Position numbers and translations under genes: made by a program. DNA of 64,000 bases. It comes from Streptacidiphilus sp. P02-A3a. Its GTDB lineage: Bacteria > Actinomycetota > Actinomycetes > Streptomycetales > Streptomycetaceae. This document shows positions 40,401-48,129 of the stretch, piece after piece. The notes below the pieces were generated by a model. It was not told the DNA's origin. It made no database searches and worked only from the letters and a program-made list of their open reading frames with translations. The stretch spans positions 1,745,922-1,809,921 of the forward strand of contig NZ_CP048289.1 in NCBI RefSeq assembly GCF_014084105.1, written 5' to 3'. Positions within the stretch are counted from its first letter, which is position 1; each line of letters opens with the position of its first letter.

Positions 40401-40659
40401 GGGCGGGGTGATCGGCATCGACATGCGCTACTCGCTGGTCGACGGCACCGGGATCACCCAGCCGCGCTACGCCTTCTGGCTGGAGAACTACGGCTGGGGC
40501 GTGGAGAACCACGGCGTCGATCCGGACGTCGAGGTGGTCTGCACCCCGCAGGACTGGGCGGCGGGCCGCGACCCGCAGCTGGACGAGGCGATCCGGATCG
40601 CCCTGGCCGAGCTGGCGGAGCACCCGGCGGTCACGCCGCCGCCGGTGCCGGAGCGGTAG
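37486..40659 (+). CDS. tricorn-type S41 protease
   Basis: A 1057-aa cytosolic peptidase homologous to archaeal tricorn. Two beta-propeller halves (about 1-290 and 300-640, WD/TolB-like repeats) are followed by a helical cap, PDZ domain (about 760-860) and the S41 catalytic core. Catalytic His728 (GTSHSYV) and Ser949-Asp950 (EFAGSDGD) line up with the His746 and Ser965-Asp966 of Thermoplasma tricorn. No signal peptide is seen. It probably trims proteasome-type peptides. The ATG at 37486 is chosen from the domain start. Confidence 0.93.
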   Translation: MTADQSYPRFPHIHADLVTFVAEDDIWLAPVAGGRAWRLTVDQTPVTHPRFSPDGSLLAWTSTRDGAPEVHLAPTEGGPVRRLSHWGDARTAVRGWTADGEVLAVSSAGRMSRSHPWAHALPVDGGPARELPYGRVGGLAAEPGGERVLLASPGFGMEPAYWKRYRGGLAGKLWLGVVGGFARVHADLDGNLDSPMWVGERIAFLSDHEGVGQLWSSLPDGSDLRRHSDHEFYARNAATDGRRVVYHSGGELWLVEDLAGAEPRRLEVRLGGSVTGRQPYPVAAGRWLGGLSVDADGRSSVVEVRGSIHRVTHRDGPVRTLSAVPGVRNRLPQRLSDGTSVWVSDAEGDDVLEFSDGRRVPVGQFSRVEELAAAPDGSKVAIANREGMVLLVEDDAVRELDRSAYGHCTGLAFSPDSQWLAWSHPLQQELGPRQLRLASLADGTVTELTPQRFSDRSPVFTLDGKHLAFLSLRDFDPVSDQHVFDVSFPLACRPHLLTLAADTLSPFGPQPGGRPLGKGGGTGSQGGGTEQPEQDNLTRIDLEGLADRIVPFPVPAGRYSALRAVAGGVVWRNTPLAGSLGSGLATPDARPPRPSLERFDFTARRLETLVDALDSFEVSGDGTRLAVVDAGALRIVPADRKASPEDPEDSVAVDLARVRVTVDPAAEWRQMFDETARLMRDNYWRADLGGLDWVGVQRRYRPLVERVGSHGELVDLLWELHGETGTSHSYVSPADGGGDAKRRQGLLGADLVREGDQWRIARVLPGESSDPRARSPLAAPGVNVRAGDVLRAVDGRPVDPLTGPGPLLVGTAGHPVELTVAPAAGGDERTVVVVPLATDQPLRYHDWVAGRRAYVRERSAGKLGYLHVPDMQALGWAQLHRDLLVEIAKDGLVLDTRDNGGGSYSQLIIEKLSRRVVGWERFRDFGSMSYPAYAPRGPLVSVADEFAGSDGDIVNAAFQALKLGPVVGVRTWGGVIGIDMRYSLVDGTGITQPRYAFWLENYGWGVENHGVDPDVEVVCTPQDWAAGRDPQLDEAIRIALAELAEHPAVTPPPVPER

Positions 40660-40671
40660 CCGTACCGGTGC

Positions 40672-40697
40672 GGACGGTCCGCCCCGGCGGGCCGTCC
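40672..40697 (+). terminator. terminator after the tricorn protease
   Basis: GGACGG/CCGTCC (40672-40677 with 40692-40697) with an inner CCGCC/GGCGG stem. Confidence 0.65.
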
Positions 40698-40773
40698 CCA
40701 CCGCGTTGTCACCGGCCGCCGGTACGATGCCAGCGGTACACCACCGAACCGCCGAGCGGATGGAGATGACGAC

Positions 40774-41148
40774 GTGTCCGGAGAGCCGCAGGCGGACTGC
40801 CTGTTCTGCAGGATCGTGGCGGGCGGGATCCCGGCGACGGTCGTCCGCGAGACCGAGCACACCCTCGCCTTCCGCGACATAAACCCGCAGGCCCCGACGC
40901 ACGTGCTGGTCATCCCGAAGGCGCACTACCCGAACGCGGTGGCGCTCGCCGACGCCGATCCGGCGCTGGCCGGGGCGGTGCTGGCGGAGGCCGGGCGGGT
41001 CGCCGAGGACGAGAAGATCGCCGAGAGCACCGGCGGCAGCGGCTACCGGCTGATCTTCAACACCGGCGCCGGTGCCGGGCAGACGGTCTTCCACGCGCAC
41101 GCGCACGTCCTCGGCGGCGGCGACGGGCTGCGCGAGAAGCTGGTGTAG
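40774..41148 (+). CDS. HIT family nucleotide-binding protein
   Basis: A 124-aa HINT-type hydrolase of AMP-linked substrates. It has CLFCRIVAGG near the start, HVLVIPKAHYP, and the catalytic histidine triad HAHAHVLGG near the end. The GTG follows a GGAGATGACGAC site. It lies three bases upstream of the RNase Z-like gene. Confidence 0.93.
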   Translation: MSGEPQADCLFCRIVAGGIPATVVRETEHTLAFRDINPQAPTHVLVIPKAHYPNAVALADADPALAGAVLAEAGRVAEDEKIAESTGGSGYRLIFNTGAGAGQTVFHAHAHVLGGGDGLREKLV

Positions 41149-41151
41149 CGG

Positions 41152-42099
41152 GTGTCGCAGCGCGAACTGGTGGTGCTCGGGACGGCCAGCCAGGTCCCCA
41201 CCCGGCACCGCAACCACAACGGCTACCTGCTGCTGTGGGACGGCGAGGGCCTGCTGTTCGACCCGGGCGAGGGCACCCAGCGGCAACTGCTGTACGCCGG
41301 GGTCAGCGCCGGCGCCATCACTCACGTCTGCGTCACCCACTTCCACGGCGACCACTGCCTGGGCCTGCCCGGGATCGTCCAGCGGATCAACCTGGACCGG
41401 CCGCCGCACCCGTTCACCGTCCACTACCCGGCCTCCGGGCAGGTCTACTTCGAGCGGCTGCGGCACGCCAGCGCCTTCCACGAGACGGTGGAGCTGCTGC
41501 CGGACCCGATCGCGGACTCCGGCGCGATCGAGGCCGCCGGAGCGCCGTTCGGGCTGCGCGCGGTCCGGCTGTCGCACCCGGTGGAGTCCTTCGGCTACCG
41601 GCTGACCGAGCCGGACGGCCGACGGCTGCTGCCCGAGCGGCTGGCCGCGCGCGGCGTCGCCGGGCCGCTGGTCGGCGAGCTACAGCGGCGCGGCGCGGTC
41701 ACCGCCCCGGACGGCCGCACGGTGACCCTGGCCGAGGTCAGCGTCGAGCGCCCGGGGCAGAGCGCGGCGTTCGTGATGGACACCCGGCTCTGCCCGGGCG
41801 TGGCCGAGCTGGCCGAGGGGGTGGACCTGCTGGTGGTGGAGGCGACCTTCCTGGAGTCCGAGGCCGCGCTGGCCGAGGAGCACGGCCACCTGACCGCCGC
41901 CCAGGCGGCCCGGGTGGCGGCCGAGGCCGGGGTCGGCACGCTGGTGCTGACCCACTTCTCCCAGCGCTACCCCGACCTGGCCGGGCACCTGGCCGAGGCC
42001 CGGCGGCACTTCGACGGCGACCTGGTACTCGCCGAGGACCTGCTCCGGGTCCCGCTGCCGCCGCGCCGCGCGGTCCGGCCGGGAGCGGAACCGAGATGA
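41152..42099 (+). CDS. rnz: RNase Z-like metallo-beta-lactamase
   Basis: A 315-aa enzyme of the tRNA 3'-processing endonuclease family. It shows [16 protein letters not shown], the metal motif [25 protein letters not shown] and the late [28 protein letters not shown]. Its length matches short-form RNase Z. Its tight link with the HIT gene suggests one transcript. Confidence 0.9.
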   Translation: MSQRELVVLGTASQVPTRHRNHNGYLLLWDGEGLLFDPGEGTQRQLLYAGVSAGAITHVCVTHFHGDHCLGLPGIVQRINLDRPPHPFTVHYPASGQVYFERLRHASAFHETVELLPDPIADSGAIEAAGAPFGLRAVRLSHPVESFGYRLTEPDGRRLLPERLAARGVAGPLVGELQRRGAVTAPDGRTVTLAEVSVERPGQSAAFVMDTRLCPGVAELAEGVDLLVVEATFLESEAALAEEHGHLTAAQAARVAAEAGVGTLVLTHFSQRYPDLAGHLAEARRHFDGDLVLAEDLLRVPLPPRRAVRPGAEPR

Positions 42100-42248
42100 A
42101 CAGCGGCGAAAACCGCTGGCGTCACCCCCGTTCCCGGGCGGACCATCGTTGCCACTGGCCCTACCGTCCGTCGTACCCTGGACTCACCGTGGCCGAGAGC
42201 CCGGCGGACCCTACCGAGATGGGATGAGGCAGGCCCCAGCGCCGACCC

Positions 42249-44489
42249 ATGACTTCCACGAATCACGACGCGCGCAGCGCCGCCGCAGGCGCCCCCGCAC
42301 ACCGCTCCGGCGCCGCCGGGACAGTCCAGGCGAAGATCGTCATTCCGGCGAACCACCCGATGGTGACCGTCCTCGGGACCGGGGACTCGCTCCTCAAGGT
42401 GATCGAGCGGGCCTTCCCCGGCCTCGACATCCACGCCCGGGGCAACGAGGTCACCGCCACCGGCGACAAGGCCGGGATCCGGCTGGTCCAGCGGCTCTTC
42501 GACGAGATGATGCTGGTGCTGCGCACCGGCCAGCCGCTGACCGAGGACGCGGTGGAGCGGTCCATCGCGATGCTCCGCAAGGCGGAGCAGGACCCGACCA
42601 GCCCCGAGGCCTCGACCAGCCCGTCCACGGTGTTCACCGCCAACATCCTGTCCAACCGGGGACGCTCGATCCGGCCGAAGACGCTCAACCAGCAGAACTA
42701 CGTCGACGCCATCGACCGGCACACCATCGTCTTCGGCATCGGCCCGGCCGGTACCGGCAAGACCTACCTGGCGATGGCCAAGGCGGTGCAGGCGCTCCAG
42801 GCCAAGCAGGTCACCCGGATCATCCTGACCCGTCCGGCGGTCGAGGCCGGGGAGCGGCTCGGCTTCCTGCCGGGGACCCTCTACGAGAAGATCGACCCGT
42901 ACCTGCGCCCGCTGTACGACGCGCTGCACGACATGATCGACCCGGACTCGATCCCCCGGCTGATGGCCGCCGGCACGATCGAGGTGGCCCCGCTGGCCTA
43001 CATGCGCGGTCGGGCCCAACCGGTGTTCACCAAGGTGCTTACACCGGACGGCTTCCGTCCGATCGGCGACCTCCAGGTGGGTGACCTGGTGGTCGGCTCC
43101 GATGGGAAGCCGACCCCGGTCCTGGGCGTCTACCCGCAGGGCGAGAAGGACATCTACCGGGTCACCGCTCAGGACGGCTCCTGGACACTCTGCTGCGGGG
43201 AGCACCTCTGGACCGTCAGGACCGCGGCGGACCGCCGACGTGACAAGCCGTGGCGGGTGCTGGAGACCAAGGAGATGATCGGGAGTCTTCGTGCGGCTCA
43301 CGCCCGCCGCTACGAGCTGCCGCTGCTGAGCGGACCGGTATGCCATCCGGAGCGTGAGGTTCCGATGGATCCCTACGCCCTGGGCCTGCTGCTCGGCGAC
43401 GGCTGCCTGACCGGCTCCAGTACACCAACGTTCGCCACCGCTGATCCCGAGCTCGCCACCGCTCTCGGGGCGGCACTGCCCGGCATCGAGGTGCGGTGGA
43501 AGGGCCGGGTGGACTACACGCTGAGTCGTCCGAAGCAACCGGGTGACCTCATGACGACGGAGAACCCGGTCACCCGGGTACTGCGCGCCCTGGACCTGCT
43601 CGGCAGCCGGTCGCACTCGAAGTTCGTGCCGGAGGTCTACCTGCGCAACTCGGCGGAGGTGAGGCTGGCCCTGCTCCAGGGACTTCTCGACGCCGACGGC
43701 GGGCCCGTGGCCCAGGCCGACCGCACGTGCCGGATCCAGTACTCGACGACGTCGATCGTGCTCCGTGATGACGTCATCGCGTTGGTGCAGTCGCTGGGCG
43801 GCGTCGCCTACAGCCGTCGTAGGAGCGCGTTGGGGCGTCCGCCGGGCAGGGCGGATGGGCGCGACGTACACCACCGCTACGACGCCCATGTCGTCGACAT
43901 CCGCCTCCCGGAAGGCGTGCAGCCCTTCCGGCTCAGCCGCAAGGCGGAGAAGTACCACGCGTCGGGTGGCGGTGGGCGTCCGATGCGCTTCATCGACAGC
44001 ATCGAGCCCGCCGGTCGGGAGGAGGCGGTGTGCATCCAGGTCGCGGCCGCTGACTCGCTGTATGTCACCGAGAACTACCTGCTGACGCACAACACGCTGA
44101 ATGACGCCTTCATCATCCTGGACGAGGCGCAGAACACCAGCGCCGAGCAGATGAAGATGTTCCTGACCCGGCTCGGGTTCAACTCCAAGATCGTGGTCAC
44201 CGGCGACGTCACCCAGATCGACCTGCCGGGGGGTACCACCAGTGGGCTCAAGGTCGTCCAGGACATCCTGCACGAGGTGGAGGACATCCACTTCAGCCGC
44301 CTGACCAGCCAGGACGTCGTCCGGCACAAGCTGGTCGGGAAGATCGTGGACGCCTACGGCGAGTACGACGCCCGCACCCAGAGCCAGGCCCAGGGGCACA
44401 CCCAGGGGCAGGCCCGGGACAATCAGAAGCAGACCGCGCGGGAACACGGCACCCGTGCCCCGCGCCAGCCCCGACACACCGAAAGCTGA
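42249..44489 (+). CDS. phoH: PhoH-like P-loop ATPase, interrupted by an intein
   Basis: The 746-aa precursor would splice to a 386-aa PhoH. The N-terminal KH-like domain (about 30-110) and [17 protein letters not shown] (Walker A) come before the insertion; IILDEAQNT (Walker B) and [12 protein letters not shown] come after it. The intein (residues 256-615) sits between MRGR and TLNDAF, exactly splitting a conserved block. PhoH proteins are RNA-linked ATPases often next to ybeY, as here. Splicing is required for activity because Walker A and B are otherwise separated by 360 residues. The ATG at 42249 matches family starts, but a ribosome binding site is not evident. Confidence 0.95.
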   Translation: MTSTNHDARSAAAGAPAHRSGAAGTVQAKIVIPANHPMVTVLGTGDSLLKVIERAFPGLDIHARGNEVTATGDKAGIRLVQRLFDEMMLVLRTGQPLTEDAVERSIAMLRKAEQDPTSPEASTSPSTVFTANILSNRGRSIRPKTLNQQNYVDAIDRHTIVFGIGPAGTGKTYLAMAKAVQALQAKQVTRIILTRPAVEAGERLGFLPGTLYEKIDPYLRPLYDALHDMIDPDSIPRLMAAGTIEVAPLAYMRGRAQPVFTKVLTPDGFRPIGDLQVGDLVVGSDGKPTPVLGVYPQGEKDIYRVTAQDGSWTLCCGEHLWTVRTAADRRRDKPWRVLETKEMIGSLRAAHARRYELPLLSGPVCHPEREVPMDPYALGLLLGDGCLTGSSTPTFATADPELATALGAALPGIEVRWKGRVDYTLSRPKQPGDLMTTENPVTRVLRALDLLGSRSHSKFVPEVYLRNSAEVRLALLQGLLDADGGPVAQADRTCRIQYSTTSIVLRDDVIALVQSLGGVAYSRRRSALGRPPGRADGRDVHHRYDAHVVDIRLPEGVQPFRLSRKAEKYHASGGGGRPMRFIDSIEPAGREEAVCIQVAAADSLYVTENYLLTHNTLNDAFIILDEAQNTSAEQMKMFLTRLGFNSKIVVTGDVTQIDLPGGTTSGLKVVQDILHEVEDIHFSRLTSQDVVRHKLVGKIVDAYGEYDARTQSQAQGHTQGQARDNQKQTAREHGTRAPRQPRHTES
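43014..44093 (+). mobile_element. class 3-type intein with LAGLIDADG homing endonuclease
   Basis: This 360-codon in-frame insertion in phoH starts with Ala (AQPVF, no Cys/Ser) and ends THN before Thr+1. Block A-like sequence is [19 protein letters not shown]. Block B is [12 protein letters not shown] with His64 (B:10) and Trp66 (B:12). Block F has Cys340 in AVCIQV (F:4). Block G is NYLLTHN with Thr358 (G:5), His359 and Asn360. Trp/Cys/Thr together with a non-nucleophilic first residue is the class 3 signature. Between them, [10 protein letters not shown] (ORF 376-385) and [10 protein letters not shown] (475-484) are both LAGLIDADG helices, intact with acidic residues, so homing may still be possible. 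Base composition is slightly less GC-extreme than its host gene. Confidence 0.93.
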
Positions 44490-44503
44490 GATCCCACTTC
44501 CCC

Positions 44504-44992
44504 ATGTCGATCGACATCAACAACGAGTCCGGCACGGAGGTGGACGAGCAGGCCATCCTGGACGTCGCCCGCTTCGCCCTGGACCGGATGCGCATCCACC
44601 CGCTCTCCGAGCTGTCCGTGATCGTCGTCGACGCCGAGGCGATGGAGGCGCTGCACGTCCAGTGGATGGACCTGCCCGGGCCGACGGACGTGATGTCCTT
44701 CCCCATGGACGAACTGCGTCCCGGCAAGGAGGACGAGGAGCTGCCGCAGGGGCTGCTCGGCGACATCGTGCTCTGTCCCGAGGTCGCCACCGCGCAGGGC
44801 GCGGCCAACGGCCACTCCATGGACGCCGAGCTACAGCTGCTCACCGTCCACGGGGTGCTGCACGTCCTCGGCTACGACCACGAGGACCCGGAGGAGGAGC
44901 AGGAGATGTTCGGCCTGCAGAAGCGGATCCTGGACGACTGGCGCGCGGAGCGCGGCGAGACCGGCCCCTCCCCGGCCCCCACCACCCGGTGA
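44504..44992 (+). CDS. ybeY: endoribonuclease YbeY
   Basis: A 162-aa metal-dependent RNase for 16S rRNA 3' maturation and ribosome quality control. The zinc motif H116-GVL-H120-VLGYD-H126 is complete, and [15 protein letters not shown] is typical. It follows phoH by 14 bp, the conserved phoH-ybeY pair. Confidence 0.96.
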   Translation: MSIDINNESGTEVDEQAILDVARFALDRMRIHPLSELSVIVVDAEAMEALHVQWMDLPGPTDVMSFPMDELRPGKEDEELPQGLLGDIVLCPEVATAQGAANGHSMDAELQLLTVHGVLHVLGYDHEDPEEEQEMFGLQKRILDDWRAERGETGPSPAPTTR

Positions 44993-45048
44993 GCGGCAGT
45001 CCGGTGAGTGGCGATCCGGTGAGCGGCGATCCGAAGAGCGGTAGTCCG
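44989..45048 (+). repeat. 15-bp tandem repeat between ybeY and the corC-like gene
   Basis: Four copies of GTGAGCGGCGATCCG with small changes start inside the ybeY stop and run to the corC-like start, itself similar (ATGAGTGGCAGT). The unit is a multiple of three, contains GTG codons, and would be read as Ser-Gly-(Ser/Asp)-Pro if translated through. Confidence 0.85.
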
Positions 45049-45050
45049 AG

Positions 45051-46517
45051 ATGAGTGGCAGTAGTACCGGCTTCCTCGTCATCGCGGTCGTGCTGGTGGT
45101 TTTCGCATGGCTGGCGGCATGCGCGGAGGCGGGCATCTCCCGGGTGTCCCGCTTCCGCGCCGAGGAGGCCGTCCGGAACGGCCGCCGGGGCGCCGAGCGG
45201 ATGCTGGCCCTGGCCCAGGACCCCATCCGCTTCCTGAACCTGGCCACCCTGATCCGGGTCACCTGCGAGATGGCCGCCGCCGTCCTGGTGACTGTGGTCT
45301 GCGTGCGCTCGCTGCACCAGACCTGGCAGGCGGTACTGGTCGCCATCGGCGCCATGGTGCTGGTGTCCTACGTGGCCGTGGGCGTCTCGCCGCGCACCAT
45401 CGGCCGCCAGCACCCGATGAACGTGGCCACCGCCTCGTCCGTGGTGCTGCTGCCGCTGAACCGGATCCTCGGCCCGATCCCGCGGCTGCTGATCCTGCTC
45501 GGCAACGCGCTCACCCCGGGCAAGGGCTTCCGCGAGGGCCCCTTCGCCTCGGAGGCGGAGCTGCGGGCGCTGGTGGACCTCGCCGAGCAGGACTCGCTGA
45601 TCGAGGACGAGGAGCGCCGCATGGTGCACTCGGTCTTCGAGCTCGGCGACACCATCGTCCGCGAGGTGATGGTGCCCCGCACCGACCTGGTGATGGTCGA
45701 GCGCGGCAAGACCGTCCGGCAGGCGCTGACGCTCGCGCTGCGCAGCGGCTTCTCCCGGATGCCGGTGGTCGGCGAGAACGAGGACGACGTGGTCGGCATC
45801 GTCTACCTGAAGGACCTGGTGCGGCGCACCCACGTCAACCGCGAGTCGGAGTCCGACCCGGTCGGCGAGGTGATGCGGCAGGCCACCTACGTCCCGGACA
45901 GCAAGCCCGCCGCGGACCTGCTGCGGGAGATGCAGCGGGACCGGATCCACGTCGCCGTCGTCATCGACGAGTACGGCGGCACGGCCGGGCTGGTCACCAT
46001 CGAGGACATCCTGGAGGAGATCGTCGGCGAGATCACCGACGAGTACGACCGGGAGGCCCCGCCGGTGGAGATCCTGGCGGACGGCGCGTTCCGGATCACC
46101 GCGCGGCTGCCGGTGGAGGAACTGGGCGAGCTGTTCGGCATCGAGCTGGACGACGAGGACGTCGACACCGTCGGCGGGCTGCTCGCCAAGGCCCTGGGCC
46201 GGGTGCCGATCCCGGGTTCGGGCGCGGAGGTGCCGGTGCCGGAGGAGGACCTGCCGATCGCCGCGATCCGGCTCACCGCGGAGAGCACGGCGGGCCGCCG
46301 CAACCGGATCGGCACGCTGCTGGCCGAGCCGGTCCGGCGCGAGCGCCGGGGGCGCGGCGGCCGTCGCGACCCGGAGGAGGACAGCGGCGGCAACGGCTCC
46401 GACCGGCACGGCTCCGAGCGGCACGGCTCCGACCGGCACGCTTCGGACCGGCACGCTGAGCGGCACGCGGCTGAGCGGCAGGCGGACCGGGCCGGGCAGC
46501 ACCCCGAGGACGACTGA
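45051..46517 (+). CDS. CNNM/CorC-like protein (DUF21, CBS pair, CorC domain)
   Basis: A 488-aa membrane protein related to hemolysin C/CorC and Mg2+ transport-linked CNNM proteins. It has DUF21 helices (about 7-150), two CBS domains (about 205-330; REVMVPRTDLVMVE, VVIDEYGGTAGLVTIEDILEEIVGEI) and the CorC_HlyC domain (about 345-425). An Arg/His-rich tail of about 60 residues contains repeated DRHGS/ERHGS units, which could bind metal. It belongs to phoH-ybeY-corC, a very conserved order. Confidence 0.93.
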   Translation: MSGSSTGFLVIAVVLVVFAWLAACAEAGISRVSRFRAEEAVRNGRRGAERMLALAQDPIRFLNLATLIRVTCEMAAAVLVTVVCVRSLHQTWQAVLVAIGAMVLVSYVAVGVSPRTIGRQHPMNVATASSVVLLPLNRILGPIPRLLILLGNALTPGKGFREGPFASEAELRALVDLAEQDSLIEDEERRMVHSVFELGDTIVREVMVPRTDLVMVERGKTVRQALTLALRSGFSRMPVVGENEDDVVGIVYLKDLVRRTHVNRESESDPVGEVMRQATYVPDSKPAADLLREMQRDRIHVAVVIDEYGGTAGLVTIEDILEEIVGEITDEYDREAPPVEILADGAFRITARLPVEELGELFGIELDDEDVDTVGGLLAKALGRVPIPGSGAEVPVPEEDLPIAAIRLTAESTAGRRNRIGTLLAEPVRRERRGRGGRRDPEEDSGGNGSDRHGSERHGSDRHASDRHAERHAAERQADRAGQHPEDD

Positions 46518-46523
46518 GCGGGC

Positions 46524-46569
46524 GCCCCGGTCGCGGGCGGCGGATCCGTGCGCCGCTCGCGACCGGGGC
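46524..46569 (+). terminator. terminator after the corC-like gene
   Basis: A perfect 12-bp stem GCCCCGGTCGCG/CGCGACCGGGGC (46524-46535 with 46558-46569). Confidence 0.75.
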
Positions 46570-46650
46570 GGCGGATTCGTGCAGATCCCCGGTCCCGGCC
46601 GACCGCCGGGCGAGGATGTGCCCGAAAACGCAGCCGTGAGGAGAAGCCCC

Positions 46651-47859
46651 ATGACCGACATCGCGAGTCTCCGCCAGTCCGCCGACCTGCTCCAGTCCGA
46701 GTTGGTGGAGTTGCGTCGGGCGGTGCACCGGGAGCCGGAGATCGGTCTGGAGTTGCCGTTGACCCAGGCGAAGGTGTTGGCGGCGTTGCGGGGGCTGCCG
46801 TTGGAGCTCACGCTGGGGGAGAAGCTGAGTTCGGTGACGGCGGTGCTGCGCGGTGGGCGTCCGGGCCCGGTGGTGCTGCTGCGGGCCGACATGGACGCGC
46901 TGCCGGTGCAGGAGACCAGCGGCCTGCCGTACGCCTCGCGGATCCCCGGGGTGATGCACGCCTGCGGCCACGACCTGCATGTGGCCGGGCTGGTCGGCGC
47001 CGCCCGGCTGCTGGCCGAGCGCCGCGACGAACTGCCCGGCACCGTGGTGTTCATGTTCCAGCCGGGGGAGGAGGGCGACGGCGGGGCCCGGCTGATGGTG
47101 GAGGAGGGCCTGCTGGACGTCGCGGGCAGCGCCCCGGTCGCCGCCTACGCGCTGCACGTCGGCGCCGCGCTGCTCCCGCACGGCTGGGTGGCCACCCGTC
47201 CCGGTCCGGTCATGGCCGCCGCCGACTCGCTGCGGGTCACCATGCGCGGGCGCGGCGGCCACGGGTCCAGCCCGCACTCGGCGCTGGACCCGATCCCGGC
47301 CGCCTGCGAGGCGGTCACCGCCCTTCAGACCATGGTCACCCGGCGGTTCGACGCCTTCGACCCGGTGGTGGTCACCGTCGGCAGCTTCCACGCCGGGAGC
47401 GTCAACAACGTCATCCCGGACACCGCGGAGTTCGCCGCGACCATCCGCTCCTTCTCGCCCGAGGCCCGGGACCGGGTGCTGGAGGAGGTGCTGCGGGTGG
47501 TGCGCGGCGTCGGCGCGGCCCACGGGCTCACCGTCGAGGCGGCGGTCAAGGAGGGCTACCCGGTCACCGTCAACGACCACGGCGAGGCCGCCTTCGCCGC
47601 CGCCACCGCACGTGAGCTCCTGGGCGCGGACCGTTACGTCGAGATGCCGCACGCCGTCGCCGGATCCGAGGACTTCGCCGTCATCGGTGAGCTGGTGCCC
47701 GCCGCCTACCTGATGCTGGGCGCCTGCCCGCCCGACCGCGACCCGTTCAGCGCGGCCTACAACCACTCGCCGGAGGCGGCCTTCGACGACGCGGTACTGG
47801 CCTCCGGGGCCGCGCTGCTCGCCGCCCTGGCCCTGGGGCGGCTCGCGCGGGAGAACTGA
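46651..47859 (+). CDS. M20 family amidohydrolase, copy 1
   Basis: A 402-aa zinc-type amidohydrolase/aminoacylase-like carboxypeptidase. Metal-site motifs are HACGHDLH (Cys105, His107) and PGEEGDGGARLMVEEGLL. The dimerisation domain has GRGGHGSSPHSALDPIPAA. GAGGAG seven bases before the ATG is the ribosome binding site. Bases 46676-47076 differ from copy 2 at only five positions and are TTG-rich; the remainder is clearly diverged apart from a 58-bp identical tract at 47326-47383. Substrate (N-acyl amino acid or peptide) is unknown. Confidence 0.93.
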   Translation: MTDIASLRQSADLLQSELVELRRAVHREPEIGLELPLTQAKVLAALRGLPLELTLGEKLSSVTAVLRGGRPGPVVLLRADMDALPVQETSGLPYASRIPGVMHACGHDLHVAGLVGAARLLAERRDELPGTVVFMFQPGEEGDGGARLMVEEGLLDVAGSAPVAAYALHVGAALLPHGWVATRPGPVMAAADSLRVTMRGRGGHGSSPHSALDPIPAACEAVTALQTMVTRRFDAFDPVVVTVGSFHAGSVNNVIPDTAEFAATIRSFSPEARDRVLEEVLRVVRGVGAAHGLTVEAAVKEGYPVTVNDHGEAAFAAATARELLGADRYVEMPHAVAGSEDFAVIGELVPAAYLMLGACPPDRDPFSAAYNHSPEAAFDDAVLASGAALLAALALGRLAREN

Positions 47860-47866
47860 TCCCGGG

Positions 47867-48097
47867 TCACAGGTCCTGATGGTCGATCAGGTGGTGCTGC
47901 GCGTCGTACTCGTTCACCGAGCGCTCGCTCAGGTTGACCGGGACGACGAACGCGTACGTGCGGACCCGGGAGCCGGCCGGGGTGGTCCCGTCCAGCGGGT
48001 AGTCGCCCGCGCCGCCCCAGGCCATCGGCTCGCCGACCGGGTTGGCCGCGCACTCGAACTGCGGGGTGTTTCCCCCTTCGCCCCTAAGTACTCCCGA
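47867..48097 (-). pseudogene. truncated reading frame, C-terminal remnant
   Basis: On the minus strand an open frame runs from an in-frame stop at 48098-48100 to a TGA at 47867. It encodes about 76 residues with normal codon bias, containing FECAANPVGEPMAWGG, RVRTYAFVVPVNLSERS and NEYDAQHHLIDHQDL. No start codon lies near its 5' end; the first ATG (48025) would give 52 aa. It looks like the tail of a longer protein whose front is missing. I do not recognise the family. It lies exactly between copy 1 and the AsnC gene, suggesting a rearrangement breakpoint. Confidence 0.45.
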
Positions 48098-48129
48098 TCA
48101 CCCGCGGCGGGTTGCACCGGCCCGGAACC

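Noticed and set aside
43014..44093. Bacterial intein-like (BIL/Hint) domain or PhoH fusion protein
   Set aside because: Both splice blocks, terminal His-Asn, Thr+1 and an endonuclease are present, and removal restores a continuous PhoH.
47929..48117. 62-codon minus-strand ORF (MQPAAGDREY...)
   Set aside because: Out of frame with the coding-like remnant and of poor amino-acid composition.
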